Assembly (NCBI RefSeq): GCF_036227205.1
Contig: NZ_CP109442.1
Coordinates: forward strand, 2,976,001-3,040,000
DNA: 64,000 nucleotides
Direction of reading: 5' to 3'
Source: Amycolatopsis sp. NBC_01480
GTDB taxonomy: Bacteria > Actinomycetota > Actinomycetes > Mycobacteriales > Pseudonocardiaceae
Both the position numbers and the translations under genes were made by a program. The stretch's first letter is position 1; every line of letters begins with the position of its first letter. This document shows, in pieces, positions 33,677 through 42,562 of this stretch. The notes under the pieces are model-generated. The model saw nothing but the letters and a program-made list of their open reading frames with translations. It had not been told where the DNA came from and made no database searches.

Positions 33677-34336
33677 TCACCAGGCCTGGGACAGGTCCGC
33701 GTGCTGGCGCACCCACGCGTGCATCACGATGCCCGCCGCGACGCCCGCGTTGATCGAGCGCGTGGTGCCGAACTGGGCGATCGACACCACCAGCGCGGCG
33801 GCCGACTGGGCCTCCGCCGAAAGCCCGGGGCCCTCCTGACCGAAGAGCAGCAGGCACTCGCGCGGCAGCTCGGCCGTCTCGACCGGCTGCGAGCCCGGAG
33901 TGTTGTCCACGGCCACCAGCGCGAGCCCCGACTCCGCGCAGAACGCGAGCAGCCCGCTCACGTCCTCGTGGTGACGCAGGTGCTGGTAGCGGTCCGTGAC
34001 CATCGCGCCGCGGCGGTTCCAGCGGCGGCGGCCGACGATGTGCACCTCCGCGGCGGCGAAGGCGTTCGCGGTGCGGACCACGGTGCCGATGTTGTGGTCG
34101 TGCTGGAAGTTCTCGATCGCCACGTGGAACGGGTGCCGCCGGGAGTCCACATCGGACACGATGGCCTCACGGCGCCAGTAGCGGTAGGCGTCGACGACGT
34201 TGCGGCGGTCGCCGTTCGCCAGCAGCTCGGGGTCGTAGCGCGGATCGTCCGGCCAGGGGCCCGGCCACGGTCCGACACCGACCTCTTCGCGGCCCACCCA
34301 CTCGGTGGGGCCGATCTCGTGGGATTCCGTCGTCAT
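33677..34336 (-). CDS. TrmH/SpoU-family RNA methyltransferase
   Basis: A 219-aa SPOUT methyltransferase that 2'-O-methylates tRNA or rRNA using SAM. The three motifs are seen: HDHNIGTVVRTANAF (motif 1, about residues 78-92), LLFGQEGPGLS (motif 2, about 155) and SINAGVAAGIVMHAW (motif 3, about 188). ATG 34336 gives the natural start (MTTESHEIGP). It lies 16 bp after the DUF2784 stop on the same strand, so the two are probably co-transcribed. Confidence 0.92.
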   Translation of the reverse strand: MTTESHEIGPTEWVGREEVGVGPWPGPWPDDPRYDPELLANGDRRNVVDAYRYWRREAIVSDVDSRRHPFHVAIENFQHDHNIGTVVRTANAFAAAEVHIVGRRRWNRRGAMVTDRYQHLRHHEDVSGLLAFCAESGLALVAVDNTPGSQPVETAELPRECLLLFGQEGPGLSAEAQSAAALVVSIAQFGTTRSINAGVAAGIVMHAWVRQHADLSQAW

Positions 34337-34352
34337 CGACGACGATTCTCGC

Positions 34353-34751
34353 TCAGCCCAGGCGGACGCGGTGCGCCGCGGTGTCCTCGTGGCGGTGGCG
34401 CCAGCGGTGGTAGGCCCCGACGTAGGAGAAGACCAGCAGGCCCAGCGCCACAACGACGACCACCGGCAGCAGCGAACGCGGGATCACCGTGTCGTAGAGG
34501 TAGTACGCGTTGAAGCCGCCCGGCAGATCGCCGAGGCCCTCCTGGTGGCGGAAGAAGTTCTCCGCCGCAGTGAGCGGGCACGGCACTGGCGTCACGTTGA
34601 CCAGCACGCCCCAGACCGCGAAGAACACGTGCACGAAAACGACCTTGGGCCAGCGCCAGGCGAGGAATCCGCCGAGCCCGATGAACAACAGGGCCAGGAT
34701 GTGCACCGCGACCGTGAGGTCGGCGAGGAAATGAGCCACCGATTCGTTCAC
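34353..34751 (-). CDS. DUF2784 family membrane protein
   Basis: A 132-aa protein with about four membrane helices, matching the DUF2784 pattern: HILALLFIGLGGFLAWRWP near residue 18, VPCPLTAAENFFR near 56 with the conserved Cys, and a C-terminal helix followed by a basic tail. The function is unknown. It is the likely first gene of a pair with the RNA methyltransferase. Confidence 0.88.
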   Translation of the reverse strand: MNESVAHFLADLTVAVHILALLFIGLGGFLAWRWPKVVFVHVFFAVWGVLVNVTPVPCPLTAAENFFRHQEGLGDLPGGFNAYYLYDTVIPRSLLPVVVVVALGLLVFSYVGAYHRWRHRHEDTAAHRVRLG

Positions 34752-34925
34752 CGTCGCGCCCCCCTTCCCGAACCCCCTACCAGCGACGATACTCCGCTGA
34801 AGTCGTTCAGGCGCAGGAAAAACGGCCGCTCGCTGTGATGTTCAACCCACAGGAGCAACCTGTTCACCCGGGCGGTAACGGAGGCGTCACTCCGGGTGGG
34901 ACGCCTCCGCCTCGACGCTACGCCG

Positions 34926-35429
34926 CTACTGGACCCGATCCCCGCCGGAAGCGGGCTCGTCGTCGGTGCTCGGGATGTACACGTCGCCGACGTTGATGTT
35001 CACCTCGACGACCTCCAGCCCGGTCATCCGCTCGATCGAGCCGACGACGTTGCGCCGCACGGCCCGCGCCAGCTCGGCGATCGGCACGCCGTACTCGACG
35101 ACGATCTCCAGGTCCACCGCCGCCTGCTTGGCGCCGACCTCGACGCTCACGCCCTGGCCGGCACTGGCGGACGCGCCCGGGATGCGGTCGCGCAACGCGC
35201 CGAACGCCCGCGCGGCCCCGCCGCCGAGCGCGTGCACGCCGGACACCTCACGCGTCGCGAGGCCGGCGATCTTCTGCACCACGGTGTCGGCGATCGTGGT
35301 GGTGCCCTGCTCGGTGACGAGCGGGCTGGTGTCCGTCCTGGTGGCCACCTCGGCCGGCCGCACCACCGGCTGCTGCTGCTTTCCGGCGGTGCCACCGGCC
35401 GGCTTCAGGGTCTTCTCGACGGTCGTCAT
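34926..35429 (-). CDS. Asp23/Gls24 family envelope stress protein
   Basis: A 167-aa protein with an N-terminal flexible 50-residue stretch (KQQQPVVRPAEV) and a complete Asp23 domain: IADTVVQKIAGLATREVSGVHAL, then VSVEVGAKQAAVDLEIVVEYG, then RRNVVGSIERMTGLEVVEVNINVGDVYI. Asp23 proteins assemble at the membrane under envelope or alkaline stress. It is the distal member of a same-strand run led by the ECF sigma gene at 37336, separated from the next upstream gene by about 100 bp. ATG 35429 follows ggagg. Confidence 0.92.
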   Translation of the reverse strand: MTTVEKTLKPAGGTAGKQQQPVVRPAEVATRTDTSPLVTEQGTTTIADTVVQKIAGLATREVSGVHALGGGAARAFGALRDRIPGASASAGQGVSVEVGAKQAAVDLEIVVEYGVPIAELARAVRRNVVGSIERMTGLEVVEVNINVGDVYIPSTDDEPASGGDRVQ

Positions 35430-35530
35430 CAGGTTCCTCCCTCGATTGCCTGGCTCACACAACGGTTTCTTGCCCCGTACGCCCTATCGACACACCTGCC
35501 CGGCCATCCTCACGACCCGATCGTGTGACT

Positions 35531-35833
35531 TCAGAAGGCCGCGCCGTCGATGTCCGTGATGACCAGGCGCAGCTTCGCCGAGCCCCACTCAGTGCCGGCC
35601 AGCACCGCGCCCACCGCTTCGGAGGCCGCTTCCAGCAACGGCGGGAGCGGCAGCCGCGTCGCGATCAGGCGGATCTGCACCGTTTCCGGATCGAGGTCGA
35701 CGGCCACGCCGGACCAGTCGCCGGGCACCCAGGAGAGCTCCGGCGCGATCGGCGTCGCCGGCCGCAGCCCGTCCACCTTTTCCAGCGCGGCGACGACCCG
35801 ATCGGTCGTCTCGCGGGCGGTCGTGGTCGTCAC
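35531..35833 (-). CDS. Small conserved protein of the Asp23/sigma operon
   Basis: A 100-aa protein with DRVVAALEKVDGLRPATP at the N-terminus and VQIRLIATRLPLPPLLEAASEAV in the middle. The alternating strand-helix arrangement resembles a reduced Asp23-like fold, but I cannot place it in a named family. GTG 35833 overlaps the upstream stop (GTGA), so it is translated with the Asp23-like gene before it. Confidence 0.75.
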   Translation of the reverse strand: MTTTTARETTDRVVAALEKVDGLRPATPIAPELSWVPGDWSGVAVDLDPETVQIRLIATRLPLPPLLEAASEAVGAVLAGTEWGSAKLRLVITDIDGAAF

Positions 35834-36210
35834 CGGCCCTCCGGCTCGCTCGTCCGGACGGGTTCGATGTCCAGCACGGACACGACGACCTCGGCCACGG
35901 CCAGCCCGGTCTGCTCGGCGACCACGCGCGTCACCGAGCGCTGCACCGCGCGGCCGACGGCGGCGGCCTGGTCGACGCCGGAGGTCACCAGGTCGACCTG
36001 CACGGTCAGCCGCCCGTCCGCGGTGCGCACGCGGACGCCGTCGGCCGGCGCCGGGTCGAGCCCCTTCCAGCGCTGGCGCGCCGCCCGCGTCCACGCCGTG
36101 ACCAGCCCGACCAGGCCCGGTTCGAGCCGCACCACGCCCGGGGTGGCGAGGGCGGCCCGCGCCGCGACACTGGCCACCACCGGGTCGGCGATCACGTACT
36201 CGGCTGTCAT
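35830..36210 (-). CDS. Asp23/Gls24-like protein
   Basis: A 126-aa protein whose order of elements matches an Asp23 domain: VVASVAARAALATPGVVRLEPG, then VRVRTADGRLTVQVDLVT, then GRAVQRSVTRVVAEQTGLAVAEVVVSVLDIEPV. It lacks the flexible N-terminus of the protein at 34926-35429. Start ATG 36210 overlaps the anti-sigma-like stop and its end overlaps the next GTG, a sign of tight stoichiometry. Confidence 0.82.
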   Translation of the reverse strand: MTAEYVIADPVVASVAARAALATPGVVRLEPGLVGLVTAWTRAARQRWKGLDPAPADGVRVRTADGRLTVQVDLVTSGVDQAAAVGRAVQRSVTRVVAEQTGLAVAEVVVSVLDIEPVRTSEPEGR

Positions 36211-36773
36211 TCCCCGTCCTCGTACACGTCTTCCACCAGCAGGTCCAGCTTCGCGAGCGAGAGTCCCACTCGCGCCGCCGCCGCGGCCACGACGCGCTCG
36301 CGCACCCTGGCCAACGTCTCGCCGCCGTCCGCGGTCCCGAGCCGCACGACGAGGGTCAGCTCGACCTCGACGATGCTCGCGCCGTCCGCGTCGACGCCCG
36401 CCTTCCGCACCCGGCACCGCCGGGCCCGCACCCCGCCGGCCGAGTCCGCGGCGTACCGCAGGATCACGGCGACGGCTTGCTCGCTCACCTCGACCCCGCC
36501 GGGCTCCGGCGTCGGCAGGCTCAGCATCTGCCCGCGCCGCACCTCCGCGCGGACCGCGGACATGATGCGCCCCACCAGGTCCGGCGGCGCCGGCTCCGGT
36601 TCGTCGACCAGCTCCTGGGTCGCCTCGCGCAGGGCCAGCAGGCTCTCCCGCGCGGTGCGGCAATGGGGGCAGGTCAGTTCGTGCTCGTCCGCGTGCCCGG
36701 ACCCGACCTCGTCGAGCCGGTCCCAGACCGTGTCCAGGTCCCGGCCGCACGGGAGTTCGTAACTCTGGTTCAC
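36207..36773 (-). CDS. Zinc anti-sigma-like protein fused to an Asp23-type domain
   Basis: A 188-aa protein. The N-terminus has HELTCPHCRTA near residue 30, the H-x3-C-x2-C zinc motif of ZAS anti-sigma factors, followed by a helical linker (LREATQELVDEPEPAPPDLVGRIMSAVR). Residues about 95-188 form an Asp23-like domain (VSEQAVAVILRYAADSAGGVRARRCRV...VEVELTLVVRLG...VRERVVAAAAARVGLSLAKLDLLVEDV). There is no membrane helix. GTG 36773 overlaps the sigma stop (GTGA); GTG 36779 is an alternative. It probably holds the adjacent sigma factor inactive until envelope stress (inference). Confidence 0.78.
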   Translation of the reverse strand: MNQSYELPCGRDLDTVWDRLDEVGSGHADEHELTCPHCRTARESLLALREATQELVDEPEPAPPDLVGRIMSAVRAEVRRGQMLSLPTPEPGGVEVSEQAVAVILRYAADSAGGVRARRCRVRKAGVDADGASIVEVELTLVVRLGTADGGETLARVRERVVAAAAARVGLSLAKLDLLVEDVYEDGE

Positions 36774-37336
36774 CGCCACGGCTTCATCACCTCCGCCAGC
36801 TGCGCGCGGGCCCGCGCGATGCGGCCACGCACCGCGGTCCCGTTGGCGCCGACGACCTCGCCGATCTCGTCGTAGGAGCGACCGTGGACCTCACGCAGCA
36901 GCCAGCACGCGCGTTGTTGCGGGGTGAGCTGCTGCAGGGCCGCGTTCAGCGCGGCCAGCTGGCCGCTGACCTGCGCCGCGTGCTCCGGCTGGGTGTCCGT
37001 CCGCGGGGACTCGGCCAGGTCGAGGTCGACGTCGGCCTGCGGGCGGCGGGCCCGGATCACGTTGAGACAGCGGTTCGTCGTGCTCCGGTAGAGCCAGCCG
37101 ACGAACGCGTTGTCGTCACTGAGCTGCTCCAGCTTGCGCCACGCGCCCAGGAACACCTCCTGCACGACGTCCTCGGCGTCGCCGCGATGGTTGAGCATCT
37201 TCACGGCGAGCCGGAACATCGGTCCCTGGTAGCGCAGCACCAGCTGTTCGTACGCCCGGACGTCGCCGTCGCGAGCGCGGCCCACGAGGGTCACGTCGTC
37301 GAGCGGCGTTCCGGGCTCCGCGCTGGCTGTGGTCAC
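36770..37336 (-). CDS. ECF RNA polymerase sigma factor
   Basis: A 188-aa ECF sigma factor. Region 2 reads YEQLVLRYQGPMFRLAVKML and GDAEDVVQEVFLGAWRKL (residues about 28-70); region 4 reads LTPQQRACWLLREVHGRSYDEIGEVVG with helix-turn-helix TAVRGRIARARAQL near 160-178. GTG 37336 begins the family-typical DVTLVGRARDGD segment. It heads a translationally coupled run with the zinc/Asp23 fusion and further Asp23 proteins, and faces csbD across a 160-bp spacer, which is likely part of its regulon. Confidence 0.92.
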   Translation of the reverse strand: MTTASAEPGTPLDDVTLVGRARDGDVRAYEQLVLRYQGPMFRLAVKMLNHRGDAEDVVQEVFLGAWRKLEQLSDDNAFVGWLYRSTTNRCLNVIRARRPQADVDLDLAESPRTDTQPEHAAQVSGQLAALNAALQQLTPQQRACWLLREVHGRSYDEIGEVVGANGTAVRGRIARARAQLAEVMKPWR

Positions 37337-37412
37337 GGCACCTCCTGCAAGGAGGACACGGCGAGGCGGGTGAACGTCACGCACGCATTGTCGGTGATGG
37401 TGGTCACGGCGG

Positions 37413-37433
37413 CGAATCCGTGACGAATCCGTG
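37413..37433. promoter_or_regulatory. Direct repeat in the sigma/csbD divergent spacer
   Basis: CGAATCCGTG occurs at 37413-37422 and again at 37424-37433, spaced exactly 11 bp (one helical turn). This suits a dimeric activator or a doubled promoter element shared by the sigma and csbD genes. Confidence 0.4.
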
Positions 37434-37496
37434 GCAGCCCGTGTCCATCGGTCAGCGCGTCCGACCACGGGCGCCACGGGAAACGGGAGGTGCCCG

Positions 37497-37691
37497 ATGT
37501 CCTTGGGCGACAAGATCACGGACCTCGGCGGCAAGGCCAAGGAGACCGCCGGCCAGGCGACCGGCGATGACAAGCTGCAGGCCGAGGGCCAGGCCGACCA
37601 GGCGAAGGCCGGGCTGTCCGAGGCCGTGGACAAGGTCAAGGACGCTGCCGGCGACGCCGTCGACAAGGCGAAAGACCTGTTCAAGAAGTGA
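37497..37691 (+). CDS. CsbD family stress protein
   Basis: A 64-aa CsbD-like protein of low-complexity helical type (LGDKITDLGGKAKETAGQATGD, then KVKDAAGDAVDKAKDLFKK). CsbD proteins are strongly induced by general stress sigma factors. ATG 37497 follows gggagg; a longer in-frame reading has no support. Its position opposite the ECF/Asp23 cluster suggests joint stress control. Confidence 0.9.
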   Translation: MSLGDKITDLGGKAKETAGQATGDDKLQAEGQADQAKAGLSEAVDKVKDAAGDAVDKAKDLFKK

Positions 37692-37697
37692 GCGGGC

Positions 37698-37743
37698 GGC
37701 GGTCCTGCGCCCATCGGGGGTGCGCAGGACCGCCGGCTCTTTT
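37698..37743. terminator. Terminator between csbD and pyrE
   Basis: GGCGGTCCTGCGC (37698-37710) pairs with GCGCAGGACCGCC (37722-37734), followed by ggctctttt on the plus strand. It serves csbD and, in reverse, the convergent pyrE. Confidence 0.85.
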
Positions 37744-37752
37744 CAGGCCAAG

Positions 37753-38316
37753 TCAGCTCAGGCCGAGGTCGTCCTTGCCGAGGATGTAGCGGTACTCGAG
37801 GCCTTCCTTCTCGATGGCCTCGCGGGCGCCGGTGTCCCGGTCGACCACGGTGGCGACGCCGGCGACGATCGCCCCGGCCTCGCGCAGCGCCTCGACCGCG
37901 GTGAGCACGCTGCCGCCGGTGGTGGAGGTGTCCTCGACGGCCAGCACGCGCTGGCCGCGGACCTCCACGCCCTCGATCCGGCGCTGCATGCCGTGCTCCT
38001 TGACGGCCTTGCGCACCACGAACGCGTCGAGCACCATGCCGTCCGCCGCGGCGGAGTGCAGCATGGCCAGCGCGACCGGGTCGGCGCCGAGCGTCAGGCC
38101 GCCGGCGGCGACGTAGTCCCAGTCCGCGGTGAGCTGCCGCAGGAGCTTGCCGATCAAGGGGCCGGCCGCGTGCTGCAGGGTCGCGCGGCGGAGGTCGATG
38201 TAGTAATCGGCTTCCTTGCCGGACGAGAGCGTCACCTTGCCGTGCACCACGGCCAGTTCGGTGACCAGCCTGGCCAATTCGAGTTTCGCGGTCTGATCCA
38301 ACCCGGGGTACGCCAC
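37753..38316 (-). CDS. pyrE: Orotate phosphoribosyltransferase
   Basis: A 187-aa type I phosphoribosyltransferase joining orotate to PRPP to make OMP in pyrimidine synthesis. The PRPP-binding motif is VLAVEDTSTTGGSV near residues 125-138, with GKVTLSSGKEADYYIDLR near 26 for orotate and the flexible loop VKEHGMQRRIEG near 105. It stands away from other pyr genes, as is usual in actinobacteria. Confidence 0.95.
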   Translation of the reverse strand: MAYPGLDQTAKLELARLVTELAVVHGKVTLSSGKEADYYIDLRRATLQHAAGPLIGKLLRQLTADWDYVAAGGLTLGADPVALAMLHSAAADGMVLDAFVVRKAVKEHGMQRRIEGVEVRGQRVLAVEDTSTTGGSVLTAVEALREAGAIVAGVATVVDRDTGAREAIEKEGLEYRYILGKDDLGLS

Positions 38317-38353
38317 GGCCCAGAGTCTTACACACGACGCGGCGGGCGGCGGC

Positions 38354-40882
38354 TCACTCCCCGACGGCGGCCGCGTCGATCGGGCGTGCTCGCGTGGCCG
38401 CCCAGGCCGGCACCAGCGAGGCGAACAGCGCGAGCACCACGGCGATCCCGACCACCGACAGGTAGATCGAAGCCGGGCCGCTCGGCAGCACGGAATCGCT
38501 GGCCACCAGGCAGAACGGCACGATCGCGCCGGCCGAGACGACGGTGCCGAGCAGCACCCCGATCGTCGCGACCAGACCGCCTTCGACGCCGGCCATCCGC
38601 AGCACCTGCGTGCGGGTGAAGCCGCCGATGCGCTGCAGGCCGAACTCGCGCCTCCGCCGCGCGGTGGCCATCACGAGCGTGTTCACCACCGAGATCACCG
38701 TGTAGGCGATGATCATCCCGACCATCAGGTAGTTCACCCACGCGCCGACCTGGTCGCCCTTCGCGTGCGCGGCGACGAGCGAATCGCGGTCGCCCACCGA
38801 GACCGGCAGCCCGGCGGTCGCGGCCTTCAGGCTTGTGGTGAGCGCGGCCGCGTCGACCCCCGGCGCGGCGCGCACCAGCAGCTGCGGCGACAGCCCGGCG
38901 GTGGTGTGCGCGGCGAGCAGCGCGGCCGGGAACACCAGGCTCTCGAACCCGGTGCGCTGGCTGACGAGCGCGACCACACGCACGTCCGTCTGGGTTCCGT
39001 CGCCGAGCCGCAGCGTGATCCGGTCGCCGACGGTCCGGTGCAGGCCCGCGGCGACGGTGTCCGGCAGCGCGACGGTGGTGCCGGTGAGCGCGTCGAGACT
39101 GCCCGCGGTGACCTTGACCGACAACGTCTGCGCGGCCGCCCCGCCGGTGACGCCGATCGCGGCGCTGCCGTTCTCGTCCTGGCTGTCGTCGAACGGCTCG
39201 GTGACGAACACGATGCTGGTCACGTACTCCGAAGCACCGCCGGCACCCGGCGTCTGCTGGATCCGGCGCGTCAGCTCGGGCGTCACGCCGGCGGGCGCGG
39301 CGACCACGGCGTCGGCGCGCAGGTCCTCGGTGAAAGCCTGCTGGGACACGGCTTGCTGCGTGGTCTGGAGGTAGATGTTCGCCGTGGCGATGCCGACGGC
39401 CAGCATGATCGGCGTGACCGCGCCCGAGACCCGCAGCGCGCCGGCCCGGGTGTTGATCAGCGCGGTCCGCCCGACCACGCCGGTCAGCGCCCGCATCGGC
39501 AGGTGCAGCAGCGCGGCCACGAGTTTGGTGACGCCGGGGGAGATCGCCGCGACGCCGATCGCCCACAGCATCACCGCGGGACCGGCGGTGCTCGCCGCGA
39601 CCGGGCCGGTCATCACCGCCAGCGTGACGATGCCGAGCGCCGTCCCGCCGCCGAAGCACAGCACGGCGACGATCAGCCGGACCGGCGTCAGCCAGCGGCG
39701 CGGCACCGTCGATTCGGCCAGCGCCTCGGTCGGGCGGACGCGGCCGGCCCGGCGGCCCGCGACAAACGCCGCGATCAGCACGGCGAGCAGGGTCGCCCCC
39801 GCCGCCACGACCTTCGGGAGCCAGCCGAGGTGGAACTCGACGGCTTCGGCGACCGCCCCGGCGCCGGTCAGCCGGTCGAACAGCCACTTCCCGAGCAACG
39901 GGCCGAGTCCGGCGGCGGCCGCGGCGGCGAGCAGGCCGACCACCAGGGCCTCGCCCAGCACCATCCGGCGCAGCTGGCGTGGAGTGGTGCCGATGGCGCG
40001 TAACAGGGCCAGTTCCCGTTGACGCTGCTGGGTGGAGAGCAGCAGGGTGCTCGCCACCACGAAGATCGCGACCATTGTGGACAGTCCACCGGTGACGGCG
40101 GAGAGCACCACCAGATTGTCGCCGCTCGACACGGCCTCGGGGAACTCGGCGTGGCCACGGTCGTCGCCGGTGAGCACCACCGCGTCGCCGATGCCGGTGA
40201 TCCGGCCCGCGACGGTGGCGGGGTCCCGGTCGGTGAAAACGCCGAAGTCGTCGACCTGGCCGGGGTGCCCGGCGAGGCGGTCGGCGTCGGCGGCCGCGAA
40301 GAAGACCGCGGGCTGCGTGACGGCGTGCGGGGCGGCAGCGATCCCGGCGACACGGTATTCGGCCGAGGCACCGTGAGCCGCGAAGGCGAACGAACTGCCT
40401 GGCGTCAGGCCTTTTTCGCGAGCCAGACCGGCATCAACGACCACCTCACCCGCGGCGGGCGCGTGCCCGGCAGTGAGGGCGTACGGCGTCAGCACGGCGG
40501 AATCCCAGGCGTGGCCCAGCGCGCTCGCGCCGGGCAGCACCACGGGGAAGTTCAGCTCACCAACCACAGTGGACACACCTGGCGTGGCGCGCAGCCGGTC
40601 CGCGAGGGCGGTGTCGACGCGAGCCCGCTCGGGCAGCGTCGCGTTCTTCATCTTGTCTTTGCCGTCGTCGGCCGGATTGTCCTTGTACACCTGGATTTCC
40701 TGCGGACCGCTGACGACGATCGGCGCGGCCGCGAGCCGCTGCGGCGGGGCGTCGGCGCGGATGCCCGTCTCCATCAGGCCGCCGCACGCCGAGATCATCA
40801 GCGCGCCGAAAAACGCGGCCACGAACGTCGCGACGAAGCCGCCCTTGCGCAGGCGGAGGGTGCGGAGTGCGAGGCGGAACAT
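38354..40882 (-). CDS. FtsX-like ABC transporter permease
   Basis: An 842-aa permease with two FtsX/MacB-type halves. The first membrane helix lies in residues 10-35 (GGFVATFVAAFFGALMIS), then a large extracytoplasmic domain up to about 250, three helices to about 370, a second extracytoplasmic domain about 480-690 and three final helices. Segments LALLRAIGTTPRQLRRMVLGEA and FGLQRIGGFTRTQVLRMAGVE are the coupling-helix motifs. Paired with the ATPase encoded just before it, it probably works as a mechanotransmission-type or lipid/peptide exporter. The start overlaps the ATPase stop by one base. Confidence 0.9.
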   Translation of the reverse strand: MFRLALRTLRLRKGGFVATFVAAFFGALMISACGGLMETGIRADAPPQRLAAAPIVVSGPQEIQVYKDNPADDGKDKMKNATLPERARVDTALADRLRATPGVSTVVGELNFPVVLPGASALGHAWDSAVLTPYALTAGHAPAAGEVVVDAGLAREKGLTPGSSFAFAAHGASAEYRVAGIAAAPHAVTQPAVFFAAADADRLAGHPGQVDDFGVFTDRDPATVAGRITGIGDAVVLTGDDRGHAEFPEAVSSGDNLVVLSAVTGGLSTMVAIFVVASTLLLSTQQRQRELALLRAIGTTPRQLRRMVLGEALVVGLLAAAAAAGLGPLLGKWLFDRLTGAGAVAEAVEFHLGWLPKVVAAGATLLAVLIAAFVAGRRAGRVRPTEALAESTVPRRWLTPVRLIVAVLCFGGGTALGIVTLAVMTGPVAASTAGPAVMLWAIGVAAISPGVTKLVAALLHLPMRALTGVVGRTALINTRAGALRVSGAVTPIMLAVGIATANIYLQTTQQAVSQQAFTEDLRADAVVAAPAGVTPELTRRIQQTPGAGGASEYVTSIVFVTEPFDDSQDENGSAAIGVTGGAAAQTLSVKVTAGSLDALTGTTVALPDTVAAGLHRTVGDRITLRLGDGTQTDVRVVALVSQRTGFESLVFPAALLAAHTTAGLSPQLLVRAAPGVDAAALTTSLKAATAGLPVSVGDRDSLVAAHAKGDQVGAWVNYLMVGMIIAYTVISVVNTLVMATARRRREFGLQRIGGFTRTQVLRMAGVEGGLVATIGVLLGTVVSAGAIVPFCLVASDSVLPSGPASIYLSVVGIAVVLALFASLVPAWAATRARPIDAAAVGE

Positions 40883-41652
40883 CAGGCACCGCCCACAGCG
40901 ACCCGGCGCTGCGCGGCCCACGCGCCCAGGTGCGTCATCCGCTCGGCGACCGCCTCGGCGCTCGGCCGCTGCAGCTCGTCGGCCACCTGGCCGTCGGCGA
41001 GGAAAACGACGCGGTCGGCGTGCGCGGCGGCGACCGGGTCGTGCGTCACCATCACCACGGTCAGCCCGCTGGTGACGGACTGGCGCAGCAGGCCCAGCAC
41101 GTCGGCCGCGGTGCGGGTGTCGAGCGCGCCGGTCGGCTCGTCGGCGAAGAGCACGGCGGGGCGCGTCACCAGCGCCCGCGCGATGGCGACGCGCTGCTGC
41201 TGCCCGCCGGAGAGCTGGCCGGGCAGGTGCTTGCGGCGGTCGGCGAGCCCGACGTGCGCGAGCATGTCCGCCACCAGCCGCTTGTCCACCCGCTTGCGTG
41301 CGAGTTGCAGCGGCAGCACCACATTCTGCTGCACGGTGAGCGCGGGCAGGAGGTTGAACGCCTGGAAGACGAAGCCGACGCGGTCGCGCCGCAGCTTGGT
41401 CAGCTCGGTTTCGGACAGCTTCGCCAGGTCCTGGCCGTCGAGCCAGACCGAGCCCGACGTCGGCCGGTCGAGGCCCGCGGCGCAGTGCAGGAAGGTGCTC
41501 TTGCCGGAGCCGGACGGGCCCATCACGGCCGTGAAACCGCCGCGGGGAAACGTCAGGCTCACCCCGCCCAGCGCCACGACGGACTCCGCGCCCCGCCCGT
41601 ACTCCTTGCGGACCGCGTCGAGCCGGACCGCTTCGTTCCACCCAGTCGTCAT
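40882..41652 (-). CDS. ABC transporter ATP-binding protein (MacB/LolD-like)
   Basis: A 256-aa ATPase with Walker A GPSGSGKSTF near residue 45, Q-loop FVFQAFNLLPALTV near 96, signature LSGGQQQRVAIARAL near 145, Walker B VLFADEPTGALD near 166 and the H-loop VTHDP near 200. The FQAFNLLP and DEPTGALD strings mark the MacB/LolD/FtsE-type family that powers FtsX-like permeases. It is the first gene of a two-gene unit. Confidence 0.93.
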   Translation of the reverse strand: MTTGWNEAVRLDAVRKEYGRGAESVVALGGVSLTFPRGGFTAVMGPSGSGKSTFLHCAAGLDRPTSGSVWLDGQDLAKLSETELTKLRRDRVGFVFQAFNLLPALTVQQNVVLPLQLARKRVDKRLVADMLAHVGLADRRKHLPGQLSGGQQQRVAIARALVTRPAVLFADEPTGALDTRTAADVLGLLRQSVTSGLTVVMVTHDPVAAAHADRVVFLADGQVADELQRPSAEAVAERMTHLGAWAAQRRVAVGGA

Positions 41653-41728
41653 GGGGAAAACGCTAGGCAGAACCGCGGGCGCGCACCCTGGTGCCAGCTT
41701 GCCGGGACGGGGTGGGGACAGCCCTACC

Positions 41729-42493
41729 TCAGGTGCGGCCGCGGTTGCCGAAGCTGCCGCTGATCCGGCGCAGCACCCCGCGCGGCAGCAGCCCGCCGAC
41801 GGCGACCACCGCCTTGTACTGAAGGCTCGGCACGGAGATGACCTTGCCGCGGCGCAGGTCCGCGAGCGCCTCGTCCACCACCTGCTCGACGCCGAGCCAG
41901 AACGCCTTCGGCCCCTCCTTCTCCAGGCCCGCGCGCTGGTGGAACTCGGTCGAGGTGAAGCCGGGGCAGAGCGCCATCATCCGCAGCCCCGGCGGCAGCG
42001 ACGTCGCGATGCCCTCGGTGAACGACGTGACCCAGTTCTTGCTCGCGGTGTAGGTGGAGCCGCGGCCGGAGAAGAAGCCGGCGACGCTGGAGACGTTGAT
42101 GACGTCGCCGCGGCCGCGCTCGACCATGCCGGGCAGCACGGCGCGGGTGAGGCGGAGCACGGCGGTGACGTTCACGTCGAGCTGGCGCTGCAGCGCGTCG
42201 GGCGGGATCTCCCAGAACTGCCCGCTCAGGCCGAAGCCGGCGTTGTTCACCAGCAGATCGACCGGGCGGGTCGCGAGCAGCTCCTCGACCACGGCGCGTC
42301 CGTCTACTTCGGACAAATCGGCGGCGGTGGTCTCGACGGCGACGCCGTGGCGCTCGGCCAGCTCGGCGCCGAACGCGGCCAGGCGGGCCTCGTCACGGGC
42401 GACCAGCACCAGGTCGTACTTCTCGGCGGCGAGCCGGCGCGCGAACTGCGCGCCGATGCCGGCGGTGGCTCCGGTGATCACGGCGGTCGTCAT
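41729..42493 (-). CDS. SDR family oxidoreductase
   Basis: A 254-aa SDR with [10 protein letters not shown] near residue 7, NNAGFG near 84, catalytic Ser in NVSSVAGF near 133 and YTASK near 148. The C-terminal extension ([27 protein letters not shown]) is seen in DltE-like SDRs acting on fatty or polyketide-like substrates. It is divergent from the secreted protein gene at 42563 across a 69-bp spacer. Confidence 0.92.
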   Translation of the reverse strand: MTTAVITGATAGIGAQFARRLAAEKYDLVLVARDEARLAAFGAELAERHGVAVETTAADLSEVDGRAVVEELLATRPVDLLVNNAGFGLSGQFWEIPPDALQRQLDVNVTAVLRLTRAVLPGMVERGRGDVINVSSVAGFFSGRGSTYTASKNWVTSFTEGIATSLPPGLRMMALCPGFTSTEFHQRAGLEKEGPKAFWLGVEQVVDEALADLRRGKVISVPSLQYKAVVAVGGLLPRGVLRRISGSFGNRGRT

Positions 42494-42562
42494 GCCGCCG
42501 AAGGTACCCCGCAGCGGGGAGAGGATGTGCATTTGCGCTGGCCCGGCCGTATGGTCCGGCCC

